A stretch of DNA of 64,000 nt from Raphanus sativus (lineage: Eukaryota; Streptophyta; Magnoliopsida; Brassicales; Brassicaceae). Each line of letters opens with the position of its first letter. Positions within the stretch are counted from its first letter, which is position 1. Shown here piece after piece: positions 42,800-55,808 of this stretch. The stretch covers positions 2,046,001 through 2,110,000 of the forward strand of contig NC_079516.1 in NCBI RefSeq assembly GCF_000801105.2, written 5' to 3'. The notes under the pieces were generated by a model. The model ran no database searches and was not told where the DNA came from. It was given only the letters and a program-made list of their open reading frames with translations. A program made the translations under genes and the position numbers.

Positions 42800-45700
42800 A
42801 ACAATTTCTAATGAAACAAGAATATGTTTATGGTTATAATTATGGTTTCTTTCATTAAGCTGAAATCAAAGATCAATCATAACTTTTGTGTTGTTAGAAT
42901 AACTTTTTAGGTGAACAATAAATTTTTTGAAGTTAGATTTATGTAAGAGAACAATACTAATGAGCATTAGACTTTATGTTCGTGCACAAAAAATGAATAG
43001 AAAAACATCTATACTAACATATGTGAAATAAATTTGTTTTTTTTCTTTATTGACAACATTTCTTTAACTGATAGATGTTTCATTTCCCAAGATTGAGAAT
43101 CATCTTATAGATATTTTGATAAGTTTATAAGTTCTTAAGTTTTTAGAAGATGATTACCAGTTCTTTGTGTTTTATCCAGAATTGGGTATGTTTACTTCTA
43201 AAAAATTTCTTTGTAGCATTATCTACAAGTTATTGGTGTTTGACATAGAAGTCAAATCTTATTGGAAAATCATTGGTGTTTGGTTAAAATCTTTGTTGCA
43301 TTTTCTAGAATCCAATTGGCTAATCGCAGTCGTAAAATCTGTTCCAAGAGATTGGTTGATTTGGCTTCGGTTAAGCGCCGTATACTTTGAATGAATGATG
43401 AAGGAGGAAAAAATGATTAATTTATTATATTAAAACAGTATAATTTTTAGAAAAACAAATATTTATCTCATTCATGCTAATACTCAATGTATTTAGAGTT
43501 GTAGACAAAAAATATAATATTTCTCCGTATCAAAATATTTGATATTTAAGTTGAAGATACAATAATTAAGAAATACACTATTTTCTAAAATATATTATTA
43601 AATATATAAACTAAAACTAATTCAACAGATCATCAAAAAATTTATCAAACATCATTGACTACACAGATTTTCAACAAAATTAAAATTAATATAAAATTAT
43701 CGAAACATATCTATTTTGAAATTTCCAAACTCTTCAAATTAAAATAATAGTGACCTTCTCTTCTTTTCACGAACGAACTGATCAATAATTATCTTTTAAA
43801 ATTTCAGTTTAAATTTCAATTCATTTTACTTGGTTGTAAAGTTTGTGCTAGCTTGTTATATTTCTCTTACAACAGTTTAGAGTTTTGGTTCATGTAAATC
43901 CGTGATCATTATGTTTAAATATACATAAATAGAATGTAAATATTTTTACGCTGAAAATTTATTTTTGAGATGCAAATATGTTTGAAGAATTCCAGTTTCA
44001 TCATAACACACTCAAAGGTGTAACAATTACGAATTTTATTTTTAAAATATAGGTAATTAGTTAATTGGAGAGTGTTTGTGAATGTTGATCGTGGTGGGGA
44101 AGAAAACTGTCCACGAAGTGGCTAAATAAAATATTTTCATCGTCAAATAAATATTTAGCATTTTGAGTTTTCATATTTCATTTATTTTAAACTATTTATA
44201 TTTTTTAATCTATGTATTAAATTCTGATTTGTTAGATTATTTGCCCTCTAGTATATAAGGGATGAGTATTTTAAACAAACAATTGAAGTTTTGGCATCCA
44301 ATATGACTAAATAGCCTGCTGTAATCAAATGACCTTTAGAATGTTGCCATGTTTTTTAAGTTTTAAAAAGGCCAAATGAAAATAACATCGAAGATTGAGG
44401 TTGCTACCAAGTTGTGATGAAAATGCTAAGATTAACTTGTTCAAGGAGTGGATAAAACTAAGCTATTGATGTCTGGAGTTTTAATCAGACCCAATATAGA
44501 TTGGAAATGTTTCATTTGATCGAATTTAATGATGTCTTAGTTGTCTTTAATATCTTGAAACATCAAAATTTATATTTGTTAAATAAAAGAGCCTCTGAAT
44601 AAATAATCTCGTAATGGTTTATAGACCGACCGACTTTGAAGTAAGCCCAACAAAGAGTTATGGACAAGACAAGGCCTAGTTATAATCTACTCTGCTCGTA
44701 TGGGTCGTCCAGATCATGTTAGCCTGATTGATATCCAGATTAAGTGTGCTCAACCCACAATTACGGACGAATGGTTAATTAGTAAAACCCGACATTTCAT
44801 GCTGAGTTTACACTTTTCAAATGAAAAATGTATATTTACAGTCTCACACTATTATTTATGTATGCTCAATAGGCCATGTTAAAATAATCAATTTAGGTTC
44901 AATTGTGACTAAACACAAGCTTACTTACAGAGCGCGTTTCCCTTGAACGTCAGTTTAACTTCAAATCCGATTAAACTAGCAAATAATTTTAACGTTAAAC
45001 TTCTGATTAGAAAACAAGACAGATTTAAAACACATAAAGGTGCGTCTTCTCCCGGAATAAGTTTCTCTCATAAGCTTGGTAGAACATCAATCTGCCATTC
45101 AGAAAATCAAAACAAACCCAATTACCATAAGAATTTAATAACTATTTAACCTAAGATCAGCCCATAATTACAACATCTTCTGATTTTGGACTTGGCCTAC
45201 AAAGGATGGCATGATGATCCCTTTGCCAAAACTTCCTCTCTACTTTAGCTTGATACTCCACAATATCTCCATTGTCAATATCTCTAGCCATAAACGTGAT
45301 GTATGACTTGAACCCATTCACCTTACTCAGATTAGCCCTCACAATAGATTCTAATGTCAAATTGGATCCCTACACAAAAACAAATTGTCGGACAAATACT
45401 GGTAAGTTGCCTCACATGTTTAATTAAGATATGATGTAATCATATACCTTCATCTCGTTGTATTGAGCCAGGGCCACATCCACCATGTTTTCCATGTACT
45501 GGCGACCTGTAAGCCCGGTAGGAACTAATTGCTTATCAAGGTCAACGGGAGAAAAGTAAAGAAGTCGTCCCGGGTAGACTTCTCCATCAACAAAGAAACC
45601 CTGAGAATGAGCACACAATCATTTGACTTTGGATACACATACTTTGATATACAGATTAACAAATTTTAATTCTCTGAACAGAAAAGTCACCATAGATCCA

Positions 45701-47412
45701 AATTAAAGTTATTGTATGGTTGATTCATAAAATAAATCAAAGAGATGTTCTTTTTTTATAAGTAGAATCTACAAAGTACCTTATTCTTGTACATCTGAGG
45801 TCTATATAGACGCATTTTTTCAATTTCTTCATCTGAGGGAGCTGTCTTCGTTGGGGGTTTGAAATCAGTTCCCTCGTCGAAACTATCCACATCCCATGCT
45901 TGGTCACTTTCACGACTGGACGCATCACTATACTCCCCATCGGTGGTAGAATCAGAGTATTCAACATCCACCGGCTCTTCTTCAAGACATAATAAAAAAA
46001 TATATAGGTATGTTAACAAAGCAGAAACATGAACAAGCGTAGTGGCTTCACATGATTTTGCATGAGAGATATCTTCAATATTAAAAAAAAAAAAAAGACG
46101 TCTGGTGAAAGTCAGAAACACACAAGTTTAAGTGACGTTTTTGAGTTCTAAAATATACAACAACCTAACACAAAAATTACAATAGAACAGTCAAAGAAAA
46201 AGTAACTTGAGAACCAAGTCACATGCTAAGGTCAATGTATACCTTTGGGTTCTGGAGTTGGCCTGCAAAAGATAACATGAAATTTCTTTTGCCAAACTCT
46301 CTTCTCTGTTTTTGCCTGGTACTCTACAAGATCACCATTTGGATAGACTCTGGCCATAAAGGTAATGTAGCATTTGACCCCAGACGCCAAACCAATGATG
46401 GTCCTTACAATAGATTCACATGTCACAGTTAATCCCTACCAGAAAAAAAAATATCAACCCTAGTTTCATGAAAACTAAACCAAACAAATACTTATGAAAA
46501 TTTATGAAGACAAACCTTGATCGTGTTGTATCTTTCCAGAGCCAAATCAACCATGGTTTTCATGAACTCACGTCCAGTAACAGTAAGTCCAGGTAAAAAC
46601 ATACATTCAAATGGTTCATCGAGTTCGATGGGGAAGAGTGTTCTGTAGAGTATGCTCCCCGGGTAGCTATCTCCATCAACATCGAATCCCTGAGAAAACC
46701 ACCAGGAATCATGATCATCAAGTTTATCAAAAGTTACACACTATCAAGAAACATTTATCATGAAACAAACCTTGCTCTTGTACATGGAAGATCTGTAGCG
46801 ATGCATCTTCTGACCTATCTCATCGTTGGGATCCAGATTCCTTCTAGGTCTGTAGTCGAATCCATCGTCGAAACTATCCACTTCCCATTCTTGGCCCTCC
46901 TCGCGGCTTGACGCGTCACTTTCCTCCTCGTATTTCCCTTCATGTTCTTCGTTGACGTCGCTAACACCACCGTCTTCGACATCATCGGAAGAATCCAGTA
47001 AAGAGCCATTTGCATTAGGCATCCTCGTAGCTGTAGGCCGTGGCTCCTCGCCGAGCTCCATGGGGTTCGTCACGTTAACAAATCAACAATGGGTTAATCG
47101 ACGGCTTAGATAGGGCACAAGTGGTGCAACCGGCCAGGTCCAATACGTGCCCTTTTTTCTTAAATACATGTATTTTTATATTAAAAAAAAAGAAAAGATG
47201 TCAAAAACAATTATATGAAAGTATTTCTATTTTATCACAGTTTTATTTTTTAAAATACTTCTGATATTAAAAAAAACAAATATTTATCAGATTTTAAAAT
47301 AAAATATTAATGGTTGTCAAAAAAAAAAATTAATTCGGAAATAAATAAATAAAATTTACCCCAGGATCCATGACACTGTTGAGCCGGTCTCTTCCTCTCT
47401 TGTTATCTTCTA
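42800..47412. repeat. 4.6-kb duplicated segment, copy 2
   Basis: Direct copy of 36707-41321 (offset 6093, falling to 6091 at the right end because of two single-base homopolymer changes). It continues without interruption into the PP2C flank at TTATCTTCTATGTATAAAAG, so it shows the empty site of the Mutator-like element. Confidence 0.95.
45157..47073 (-). CDS. Two-domain cystatin/monellin-like protein, copy 2
   Basis: Same six exons as the first copy, shifted by 6093: 47073-46771, 46689-46516, 46435-46243, 45979-45780, 45600-45448, 45369-45157. I see no coding difference from copy 1, so the predicted protein is identical. If the duplication is an assembly artefact there is only one gene; if real, it is very recent. 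This copy is the one linked by uninterrupted sequence to the PP2C/GATL4 side. Confidence 0.75.
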
Positions 47413-48293
47413 TGTATAAAAGAATAACAAAAACAAGAAAGAAAATTCCAGATCTTTTAGATCTTCCTCTGAGATCTTCTCCCTTTTCTGGTACAAATCC
47501 AATGAATTCTTATCAGGATTTATCAATATTCTCTACAAAACTAATAAAATACGTTCTTATTACCATTGTGCCATTATTATCGACTTCGGTTCACCAGGGT
47601 CTCAGGCCAACTTACCAATTGGTTCATGCTAATCAGGCCAATGACATTTGCATTACTGGATTCAAACCACCGATAAAAGAGGCAAAAATAACATATTCAA
47701 ATGCAAACCAATCAGGCTTTTAAAAAAAAATTAATCCCGTCTATGTTTTGTCAATTCTTTGACCAAGATGAATTGTGTGTAACGGTCTCATGTTCTTGAA
47801 TCAGTTAGCTTTTGTTCATCAGTGAACTCTCTCTTTCAACTAGGTCTATAGATGTGATCGTTTTACTTGTAGGTAAAGCTATTAGTACTCTTTTTTTATG
47901 GAGTCCAGACTCAAAATGCATATAATGTAATGCCATCTTATATACTCAGATTAAATCAGCTAAAACATTAAGTCAGGATACAGCATTCAGCAGCAAGACA
48001 ATAATTATCAAAGCTTATCTCTCACACAGAACATAATGTCTCTTAAAATAATCTGCTGTTTTTAGCTCCTGGTGTGTCAGTATGGAATAAATGAGTTGCA
48101 AGTGTGTCTGATTAAGAATTCAGATGCTGTCTCTTCGTAGCCAGAGACGTGTGAAAGGAGCTCATACACATGATAAAGGAGAGCATTACTTTTACTTGCT
48201 ATATATGATGAATATGTAACACATAGTAAAGAGTACATAACAAACAAAGGGGGCAAATAGGAACTTTGAACCATGCCATCATCATGATCATTA
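47413..48293. other. Intergenic between cystatin-like gene and PP2C
   Basis: No gene can be supported. A 117-residue plus frame at 47370-47723 starts inside the duplicated block and shows no family features. Confidence 0.4.
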
Positions 48294-49425
48294 TCATTCA
48301 CTAGACAGGTTTTTGATTTGTACAATGATAATTGTGATATCATCAGTCCTATTCTCATGCTCCAACCACAGTTTGTATGATTCCGCTGCAGCTGCTGCAC
48401 ATCCATCTCTCGGATCAGCATATCTCCCCACCTGTAAACAACACACAACATACTTCTCAATCACATTCTATAAACAAGACTTGTGTCTTTATGTCTTATA
48501 TTATTACCATATCAACAACAGCTTGGCTTGGAAGAAACTCAAAGATCCCATCACTTGCAACAACAAAGAACAAATGATTCGGCGAAAGATGAACCATAGA
48601 CACTTCAGGCTCTGCGGTAACACCAATCCCCTCAGCTGTACAGTCTCCAACGCTTCTCGTGAACGCTGTTCCTGGATACATCCCGTTCTGTACCCAAAGC
48701 CTAGGCGGGTCACCTCCTTCGCTCTCTTCGCTAGCCCATGTTTGTATATTCGGATCTTTCAACCCTTCAACTTGATCAACAGTCAACACTCTTGCTCCAC
48801 ACGCTTTCACCCTCTCGCATTCATCTTCCCTGAAAGGCGTCTGATCATAAGACAAATCCTCTGCTAGAACTCTGTTCCTGTCTTTAACAGCCAACACAGC
48901 TCTCGAGTCACCTACATTAGCGACATAGATCTTGTCCCCAACGACAAGAACCGTAATGGCAGTGGTCCCACTCATCGAATCATCGATCTCGCTCTCGTGC
49001 AACTCCTCGTTAACCCTCAAGAAAGCAGACTTGTAAGCCTTCTCCGGATCTTGAAGCAGAGCAGGGTCTTCAGACAGCATCTCCACGACTCTGTCCTTAA
49101 CGAAACTCGAGCATTGCGTACCGAACACGCCGTGGCCATCGAAGACGCCGAAGAAATGAACGTTAGGGTTTCCCTGGAGCTCGGTTTTGATGCAGTAAGC
49201 GTCTTGGTTCTCCTTATCAGGTGAGTCAGGGTAGTACCCTCGCTGAGAGAGAACAGAGTAAACCATGTCGAAATTGGGAGAAGGGACCTGGATTGATGAC
49301 GAGAGAGGCTTCTCAACGACGACGCCGGGTTTGACCTTAGCGTCTCCGCCACGTCTACGAGAATCTCCTGATGATGATGATGAAGGTGGGTAACGGCTAC
49401 AACATTTGCATTGAACGCAACCCAT
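48294..49425 (-). CDS. Protein phosphatase 2C (At3g06270 type), membrane-targeted
   Basis: Two exons, 49425-48508 and 48431-48294, give 351 residues. It removes phosphate from Ser/Thr of target proteins using two metal ions. PP2C motifs are in order: [21 protein letters not shown] (94-99), SGTTA (152-156), VGDSRA (171-176), TRSVGD (256-261), ASDGIFEFL (290-298) and DDIT near the C-terminus, so the metal-binding aspartates are present. The N-terminus MGCVQCKCC has Gly2 for N-myristoylation and adjacent cysteines for palmitoylation, suggesting plasma-membrane attachment. The linker is Ser/Arg-rich. Position beside GATL4 matches At3g06270/At3g06260 as I recall them. Confidence 0.94.
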
Positions 49426-50518
49426 CTAGAAAGAAAAAACAGAGTCGATGATTACACACAAAGAAAAGATTCTTCAAAAACAGAGGATGCTCTGTTTCTG
49501 CTAGAACAAGCGATCTCCAGGGAAACAGAGGGAAGGGTATAGGTTTGATTCAACAATGGCGTCTTCTTGGGAAGTGAAGGGTTTGGGAGATGTCATGTTG
49601 TGTAAAAGGAGGAAGATTTATGATTCAGACACAAAGACAGAATCTTTGTGTTTGTCCGAAAGGTGGAATCTTTGTTTTGCCCAATCCTGAGCAGAGAGAA
49701 GAAAAAGGGAACAACTTTATTGTTCGTGTTGGTCTCTTTCTTCCTCTTTTATGTTTGATTCGTGTCTTCCTCAACGTTTCCCCTTAAAGGGTTATTGCGT
49801 CAACCCTTTGAAAGAGAAAGCGTCAAAAAAATTCGAGGAACCCTAGAAAAAGCGAAACAGAAGAATTTGTTCTTTAAAGAAAAGAATATAAAACAAGAGA
49901 GAGAGAGAAGAAAGAGAAATGACTTTTGGTTGATCTGACGGATAGAGTGCACGGGTGGGTTTGGCCTCTGCACGAGTTCCCAAAACATAAGATTTTTTGA
50001 GAAATTGAGTGTTTTTGGTGTGCCAATCGCTCTGTTTTTTCCTTTCTCGTTTCGTTTCCCTCTGTAAACGGGTCGGGTATCTCAGACATTGTTTCAGTTT
50101 AAAAAAGCTTAATGGGCCTGACGAAATTATTGGGCCTTCACCTATAATTTTACCTCTCTTTCAACTGCAACTCTAGTATGCTATATACTAGACAATTATG
50201 CATCTATAACATACTTTTAAGTTGCAATATCAACGCCTTACAAAAATTAGAGGTCATCTTACTACTAAATGCACTTTCAAAACTGAAGTTACAGAACTCA
50301 TGATTATTTATTTTCTTCTAATTAAAAATGGTTGCTATTTGCTTATATCAACTTAGATGTTAGGTCATGTGTTTATATTTAAATTCAGATTATGTTATTC
50401 TGTCTTGTAAGGTTCATGTATGGGTCTATCAATATGTGGATAAATCATACTATAATTCTCAAAAAATCATTTGAGCATAAAATCTCTTCAAAAATAGGTT
50501 TAGGATCAGAACAAATAG
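49426..50518. other. PP2C promoter side and intergenic DNA
   Basis: Contains the leader and promoter of the PP2C gene, with a GAGAGAGA tract at about 49899-49908. Right of about 50100 the DNA is AT-rich without genes, up to a MITE. Confidence 0.4.
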
Positions 50519-50988
50519 GGGGAATTTTCAAAAATACCACTTTGAAGATATCATTATTCATCTTTACCACCATTAAATACACATTTTCAAAAATACCTTA
50601 TTTATTAAAATGTTAAAGACTCTTATATCTTTGTTTTTATATGCTTTTCAAAATTTTAATCCAAAATTCTAAATCCTAAACCCTCAATTCTAAACCCTAA
50701 ACCCTAAATCTTCGACTCTAAACCCTAAACCCTAAACTATATACCCTAAATTCAATATCCTAAACCCTAAACCCTGAAACCTCAACTATAAACCCTAAAT
50801 CCTCAACTATAAACCCTAAACTTTATACCCTAAACCCTAAAAACATCAAATCTAAACCCTAAAACATAAAATCTAAACCCTAAATCCTAAACGTTCAAAT
50901 CTAAACCCTTCATTAAAAGTAGTGGTAAAAGTGGTTAGTGTAAACATGAAAAGTGGTACTATGAAAATGGTATTTTTGGCAATTTCTC
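50519..50988. mobile_element. Mutator-like MITE carrying telomere-like repeats
   Basis: 470 bp flanked by a perfect 9-bp duplication AACAAATAG (50510-50518 and 50989-50997). Terminal inverted repeats read inward are GGGGAATTTTCAAAAATACC and GAGAAATTGCCAAAAATACC. A 9-bp duplication is the Mutator signature. The core (about 50650-50910) is a degenerate array of (T)AAACCCTAAA, the plant telomere unit CCCTAAA, interrupted by variants such as CTATATACCC and CCTCAACTATAAACCC. No coding capacity. Confidence 0.88.
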
Positions 50989-51762
50989 AACAAATAGAGC
51001 ATAATGAACTGGACGATGTATAAACCAGATTAATGATATACTAGCATAAAACTCTTTGGTAAATGTGTTGGACATGCAGCGACTAATATATCTAGGTGAA
51101 GTTTGGGAGTAACAAACATTTTTCTTCTCAAAAAGAGGAGTGAGTATCAGACTCTTTCTTAACAACTTGAGTTGGTGTGATGTTATATTTGGCATATTAA
51201 TATGGTTTTAACTGTTACTAAATAAAAGAACTCATAAAAGACAGCTCTATTTTGAGATGGATTTAAGTAAAACATTTGTTATTTTACCAAACTAGATGAA
51301 AACAATGCACAATACATTTTACAAGAGAATTGTTATTCTAATTTTAGAATTTTCTTTAAAAAATTCACCAGCACAGTCAACTAAAGGAAACGACAGCAAA
51401 TCAAACTGATCAACGCAATTTCATCGTCCTAAAATAAGCAAATATCTTTTATTACCAAAACAAAAACATACACCAGTTTCTAAGAATCTAAGGAAAGTAG
51501 AAACAAAATCTAAAAACTCTCCCCTATTTCAGAGGAAATGGATTTTTTTAAGACAGAGATTGTGTGGAAAACAGTCCGAAGTTCAATCTCTTCCTCACAT
51601 ATCGACTGCTAATAAAACAAGCCTCTCCTCGAATCCTTTATTCTAGCCCTCCCCTACCAATGGCTCCTCTATTAACTATTCACCTTTTTAATTTGTAATT
51701 AACCTTTTTTTTATAAAAACCAAAAAATATAATAAAGACTTTACCTGAGAATTAGGTTCAGG

Positions 51763-52818
51763 ATGGCCTCAAGGAGCCGCTCCTACACACAACTCCTAGG
51801 CCTCCTGTCCTTTAACCTCCTCTTGTTCACAACCTCCACAAAGGCAGTTCGTGTTGGAGTCATTCTCCACAAGCCTTCTGCTCCAACCCTTCCTGTATTC
51901 AGAGAAGCCCCGGCTTTCAGGAACGGTGATCAATGCGGGAACCATGAGGCTGACCACATTCATATCGCCATGACGCTCGACACAAACTACCTCCGTGGAA
52001 CAATGGCTGCTGTCTTGTCTCTCCTTCAACATTCCACTTGTCCTGAAAACCTCTCTTTTCATTTCCTCTCCCTCGCTCATTTCGAAAACGACCTATTCAC
52101 CAGCATCAAATCCACCTTTCCTTACCTCAACTTCAAGATTTATCAGTTTGATCCAAGCCTAGTCCGCAGCAAAATATCAAAATCCATCAGGGAAGCCCTA
52201 GACCAGCCTCTAAACTACGCGAGAATCTACCTCGCCGATATCATTCCCACCAGCGTTGACCGGATCATATACCTAGACTCGGACCTAGTCGTGGTAGACG
52301 ACATAGAGAAGCTATGGCATGTTGAAATGGAAGGTAAAGTCGTGGCGGCTCCAGAGTACTGCCAGGCAAACTTTACGTATTATTTCACAAAAGCTTTCTG
52401 GTCGGACCCGGAACTAGTCAAAGTACTTGAAGGGAAACGACCGTGTTATTTCAACACGGGCGTGATGGTCGTGGACGTTGGAAAATGGAGGAGAGGAATG
52501 TATACACAGAAGGTAGAAGAGTGGATGACGGTTCAGAAGCAGAGGAGGATCTACCATTTGGGATCATTGCCTCCGTTTCTGCTTATATTCGCCGGTGATA
52601 TTAAAGCCGTTGATCATCGGTGGAACCAGCATGGGCTCGGAGGGGACAACTTCGAAGGGAAGTGTAGAACGTTGCATCCTGGTCCTATAAGTCTTCTTCA
52701 TTGGAGTGGGAAAGGGAAGCCATGGTTGAGACTAGATTCGAGGAAGCCTTGTAGTGTGGATCATCTATGGGCTCCGTATGATCTTTACCGTTCATCAAGA
52801 CATTCGTTAGAAGAGTAG
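51763..52818 (+). CDS. GATL4: Galacturonosyltransferase-like protein (GT8)
   Basis: A single-exon 351-residue glycosyltransferase of family 8, typical in length for the intronless GATL group. An N-terminal hydrophobic segment (residues 11-28) acts as signal peptide or anchor for the Golgi. The GT8 core begins at [20 protein letters not shown]. The metal/UDP-binding DxD is [12 protein letters not shown] (DSD at 172-174). Further motifs are [24 protein letters not shown] and the C-terminal HWSGKGKPW (313-321). GATL proteins act in pectin and/or xylan synthesis; the donor for GATL4 is inferred from the family. The context beside PP2C fits At3g06260. No disablement. Confidence 0.94.
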   Translation: MASRSRSYTQLLGLLSFNLLLFTTSTKAVRVGVILHKPSAPTLPVFREAPAFRNGDQCGNHEADHIHIAMTLDTNYLRGTMAAVLSLLQHSTCPENLSFHFLSLAHFENDLFTSIKSTFPYLNFKIYQFDPSLVRSKISKSIREALDQPLNYARIYLADIIPTSVDRIIYLDSDLVVVDDIEKLWHVEMEGKVVAAPEYCQANFTYYFTKAFWSDPELVKVLEGKRPCYFNTGVMVVDVGKWRRGMYTQKVEEWMTVQKQRRIYHLGSLPPFLLIFAGDIKAVDHRWNQHGLGGDNFEGKCRTLHPGPISLLHWSGKGKPWLRLDSRKPCSVDHLWAPYDLYRSSRHSLEE

Positions 52819-54512
52819 AGGCGAAAGAAAAAAGCAAAACAAGATGGCACATATATTATATAATACTAGGAGAGGAGAAGGTACAAGAAGTTTTTTTAGC
52901 GATCAAAGAGAGTGAAATTTTTATTTGTAATTTTTGTAACACACACTCTTAATGCAAAAAGACGTTGTGCATGTGACATTGAGCGATCAGTAGTGAAATG
53001 ATATTATCATCATTATCATTTTATTTTTCTCATATGCTTCAAGTTTTCTTTGTTCTTCTCCTACCATTGCTCCAACGTGTAACATATAGGTAGGCATTAC
53101 TGCACAAGTGGAGGATATTAAAATTAATTTTTTAGTTGAAATGTCTAGTATCTGATCCTGTTAGAAAACGTAAGGCTCATATCATAACCTGTATCTCCTT
53201 GTGAACCATAGTCGAGTATACACACATAATCTATCTAGATATATGTGGAACCCTAGAAACCACAAGACTCTACAGTTACATAGAATTATGGGTCGATGTT
53301 GATGAATGAATATCAAAATTAATAAACCAATATATACACAACTAGAATTAATTCATTAACTGTCTAATCATTTTGAATTGAAAATCCAAATTTTCAGACT
53401 TAACGGTCACAATCAACATATAATGACTAGATGACAAAAATCCACAAAAATAAAACCAATGTCTTGATTCGTCATGATTCTCTAACTAAGAAGGGATTGT
53501 AAGAGATTTAAGTTTTCTCTGTCAGAAAAAGTGGAATTCAAATCATCCATGACAAACATTATTCGTAATTTATTTTTGTTGTGACTTAATGTGTATAAAA
53601 ATTCAATTTGATTCGCTCTCTTCTTGTTCATAATTTCTCTATAATTCTTTGTAAAACAAAGTGGACGAATCCATCAACTAAAGTTTTGAGAACATCTATA
53701 AGACTAGAACATGACTTTCCACAGAGAATTCTATAAATTCTGTCATTTATCTTCCGTTATTAGCTGATGGAGATTGCTAATACAAGACTCAACCAATGAG
53801 ATATAAGTATCATTTTTTTACTTTGCGTGGTATGCATAATTTCTCCATCGTTCTTTATTGGACAAAGTGGTTTAATGTTTATTTACCACATGCATTTTTT
53901 CTTTGTGATTTTGGGATATTTAGAGACAATAGTCATTCATCACCATTAAGCATCATGGATCTCATAGCAATGGTAAATCAATACCAAATCTAAGACATTC
54001 AATTGTTCATTAAATATAAGTTTATATAAATGGATTAAAAGGATTATTTTTCTTTTTTCTCTTTTCATTAGACACATAATTTTCATTAGACACATAAGCA
54101 ACATAATAATAGTCATACTCAAACCGAACAAATTTAGAAGACCTTGAATGTTGATAGTGTATTATTGGACTATTTATTTTATAAGTGAATTGTTGTGGTG
54201 TACAATTAGTGTACACATCTTAGCTTTGTGAATGTAAGTATATGTCATGTATTAGACACTTCACAATGGTTATGGTCTTGTAATGATAATATATGTAGCT
54301 ATTGTCATGTTCAAGACTTGTAATTTAAACCTTATTTTAAAGATCTTAAATGTTGGTAGTGTGTTATTAGATTCTTTATGTTATATAGTGAATTGTTGTG
54401 TTGTGTTTGTTATTTTTTTTAACCAATATTTATCCATAACCTTAAATAGAAAAGGTTATTAATTACAATTGTATACTTAAGATTCTGAAAGCAACCCAAT
54501 TAACATAAACAT
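52819..54512. other. AT-rich intergenic DNA
   Basis: No gene or element with clear ends. Only short frames without similarity. Confidence 0.4.
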
Positions 54513-54998
54513 AACATGTTGTATGTATTGTTGCATATTTCCTTAATTGAAATAGTACCATGAATACTTAAAATTAGAAACATTAGTAACTAACTGTAAA
54601 TTAAAAACTAGTTGAGATTAAATACAGTGAGGAAAAACTTTTAAAACAAAGTAGTGTCCTTATTATAATTTTGAAACCATCACATGCTGCAAGATGTATG
54701 TTCACCTTTAACTTACTTTCTTAGCATTTAAAAATTAAATCTTCTTACTTTTAATAACACATTTCCATAATTTTATTTCTAAAAAAGTATAAAAGCACTT
54801 CAGCTAAATTTTATTAAACCTTTTAGTATTTAAATTATTTTTATATCCAATTTAATATCTCAATTAATTATTCTTATTTATTTTAATAAATTTACTTTTA
54901 GAATTGTGTTCACATACTCAAATTATGTTTATTTTAGTAAAACTATTAAATTTCTTAAACAAAACTAAAAACTCTCCAAAAATTTATAACTAAATCTT
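54513..54998 (+). repeat. Direct repeat, left copy (partner 55312-55808)
   Basis: Starts AACATGTTGTATG and is collinear with 55312-55808 over about 490 bp, roughly 80-85% similar by eye. Shared blocks include ATACCATGAATACTT, CCTTATTATAATTTTGAAA, ACATGCTGCAAG and ACTTTCTTAGCATTTAAAA. The pair encloses a 313-bp stretch that carries a gene-like fragment. Confidence 0.85.
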
Positions 54999-55025
54999 TG
55001 AGAAAGTGATCTTCCAGAAAAAAAT

Positions 55026-55340
55026 ATATGTTGGGCCATCAGCATGATTCGTCAGCTCTCTGCTTAACTTGAGTTGGAGTTTGCTATTCCCTCAAACATG
55101 TCTCTCTCCATCCAGGAGCTTTTTGCTCGCGTCAAATCTCAGCTAATCGTATTCGAAGATTTTGGTATCTTCAATCAGATAAATGCTGAAGGAGCCTTTA
55201 AGAATATTGGAACTGTTAATACCAACATGTCTCCTCTCAGTTACGATGAATTTGATCACATCAAGGAATTTGAGGAGTACATTCAGAGATTCAAAGAATT
55301 AAAAAAAAAAGAACATGTTGTATGTTGCATACTTTCTTAA
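55026..55340 (+). pseudogene. Unrecognised gene fragment between direct repeats
   Basis: A plus frame (ATG at 55074, alternative ATG at 55098) reads MSLSIQELFARVKSQLIVFE followed by an acidic, helix-like stretch ending EEYIQRFKELKKKEH, then runs into the right repeat and stops at 55338-55340. Base composition and codon use look coding, unlike the surrounding AT-rich DNA. I do not recognise the family. The abrupt ends at the repeat borders suggest a captured exon, not a whole gene. Confidence 0.45.
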
Positions 55341-55808
55341 TCGAGATAATACCATGAATACTTGAAATTACTAACATTAATAACCAATTGTAAATTAAAA
55401 ATTAATTGCGATATATACATATGAAAAACAATGAAAAAAAATTTTTAGAACAAAATAGTATCCTTATTATAATTTTGAAATCATAACATGCTGCAAGTGG
55501 TAGTTGTCTCTGTATGTTCACGTTTAACTCACTTTCTTAGCATTTAAAATGTTTTACTTTTAGTAAACATTTCCAAAATCTAATCTTATAAAAATTTCAT
55601 TAAAATACTCCAACTAAATTTTATTAAATTTTTTTAATATTTAAACTCTGTTGTTAACTAGATTAATATCTCAACTAATTTCTTTTATTTATTTAAATAA
55701 ATTTACTTTTAAAACTATTTTCACATACTCAAATTATATTCATTTTAATCAAACTATTAAAAATTAAAAGAAAACTAAAAACTCTTTAAAATTTAAAAAC
55801 TAAATCTT
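55312..55808 (+). repeat. Direct repeat, right copy (partner 54513-54998)
   Basis: See the left copy. Its first 29 bases supply the C-terminal codons and stop of the gene fragment. Beyond 55808 the similarity fades into AT-rich DNA. Confidence 0.85.

Noticed and set aside
47370..47723. 117-residue plus frame right of copy 2
   Set aside because: It starts inside the duplicated block, where copy 1 has no matching continuation, and shows no domain or codon signal.
50640..50930. True interstitial telomere from chromosome fusion
   Set aside because: The CCCTAAA array is degenerate and lies exactly within a 9-bp-duplication Mutator-type MITE, which explains it better.
54513..55808. LTR retrotransposon or TRIM
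   Set aside because: Repeats do not show clear TG...CA ends, there is no tRNA primer-binding site after the left copy, no polypurine tract and no target duplication was found.
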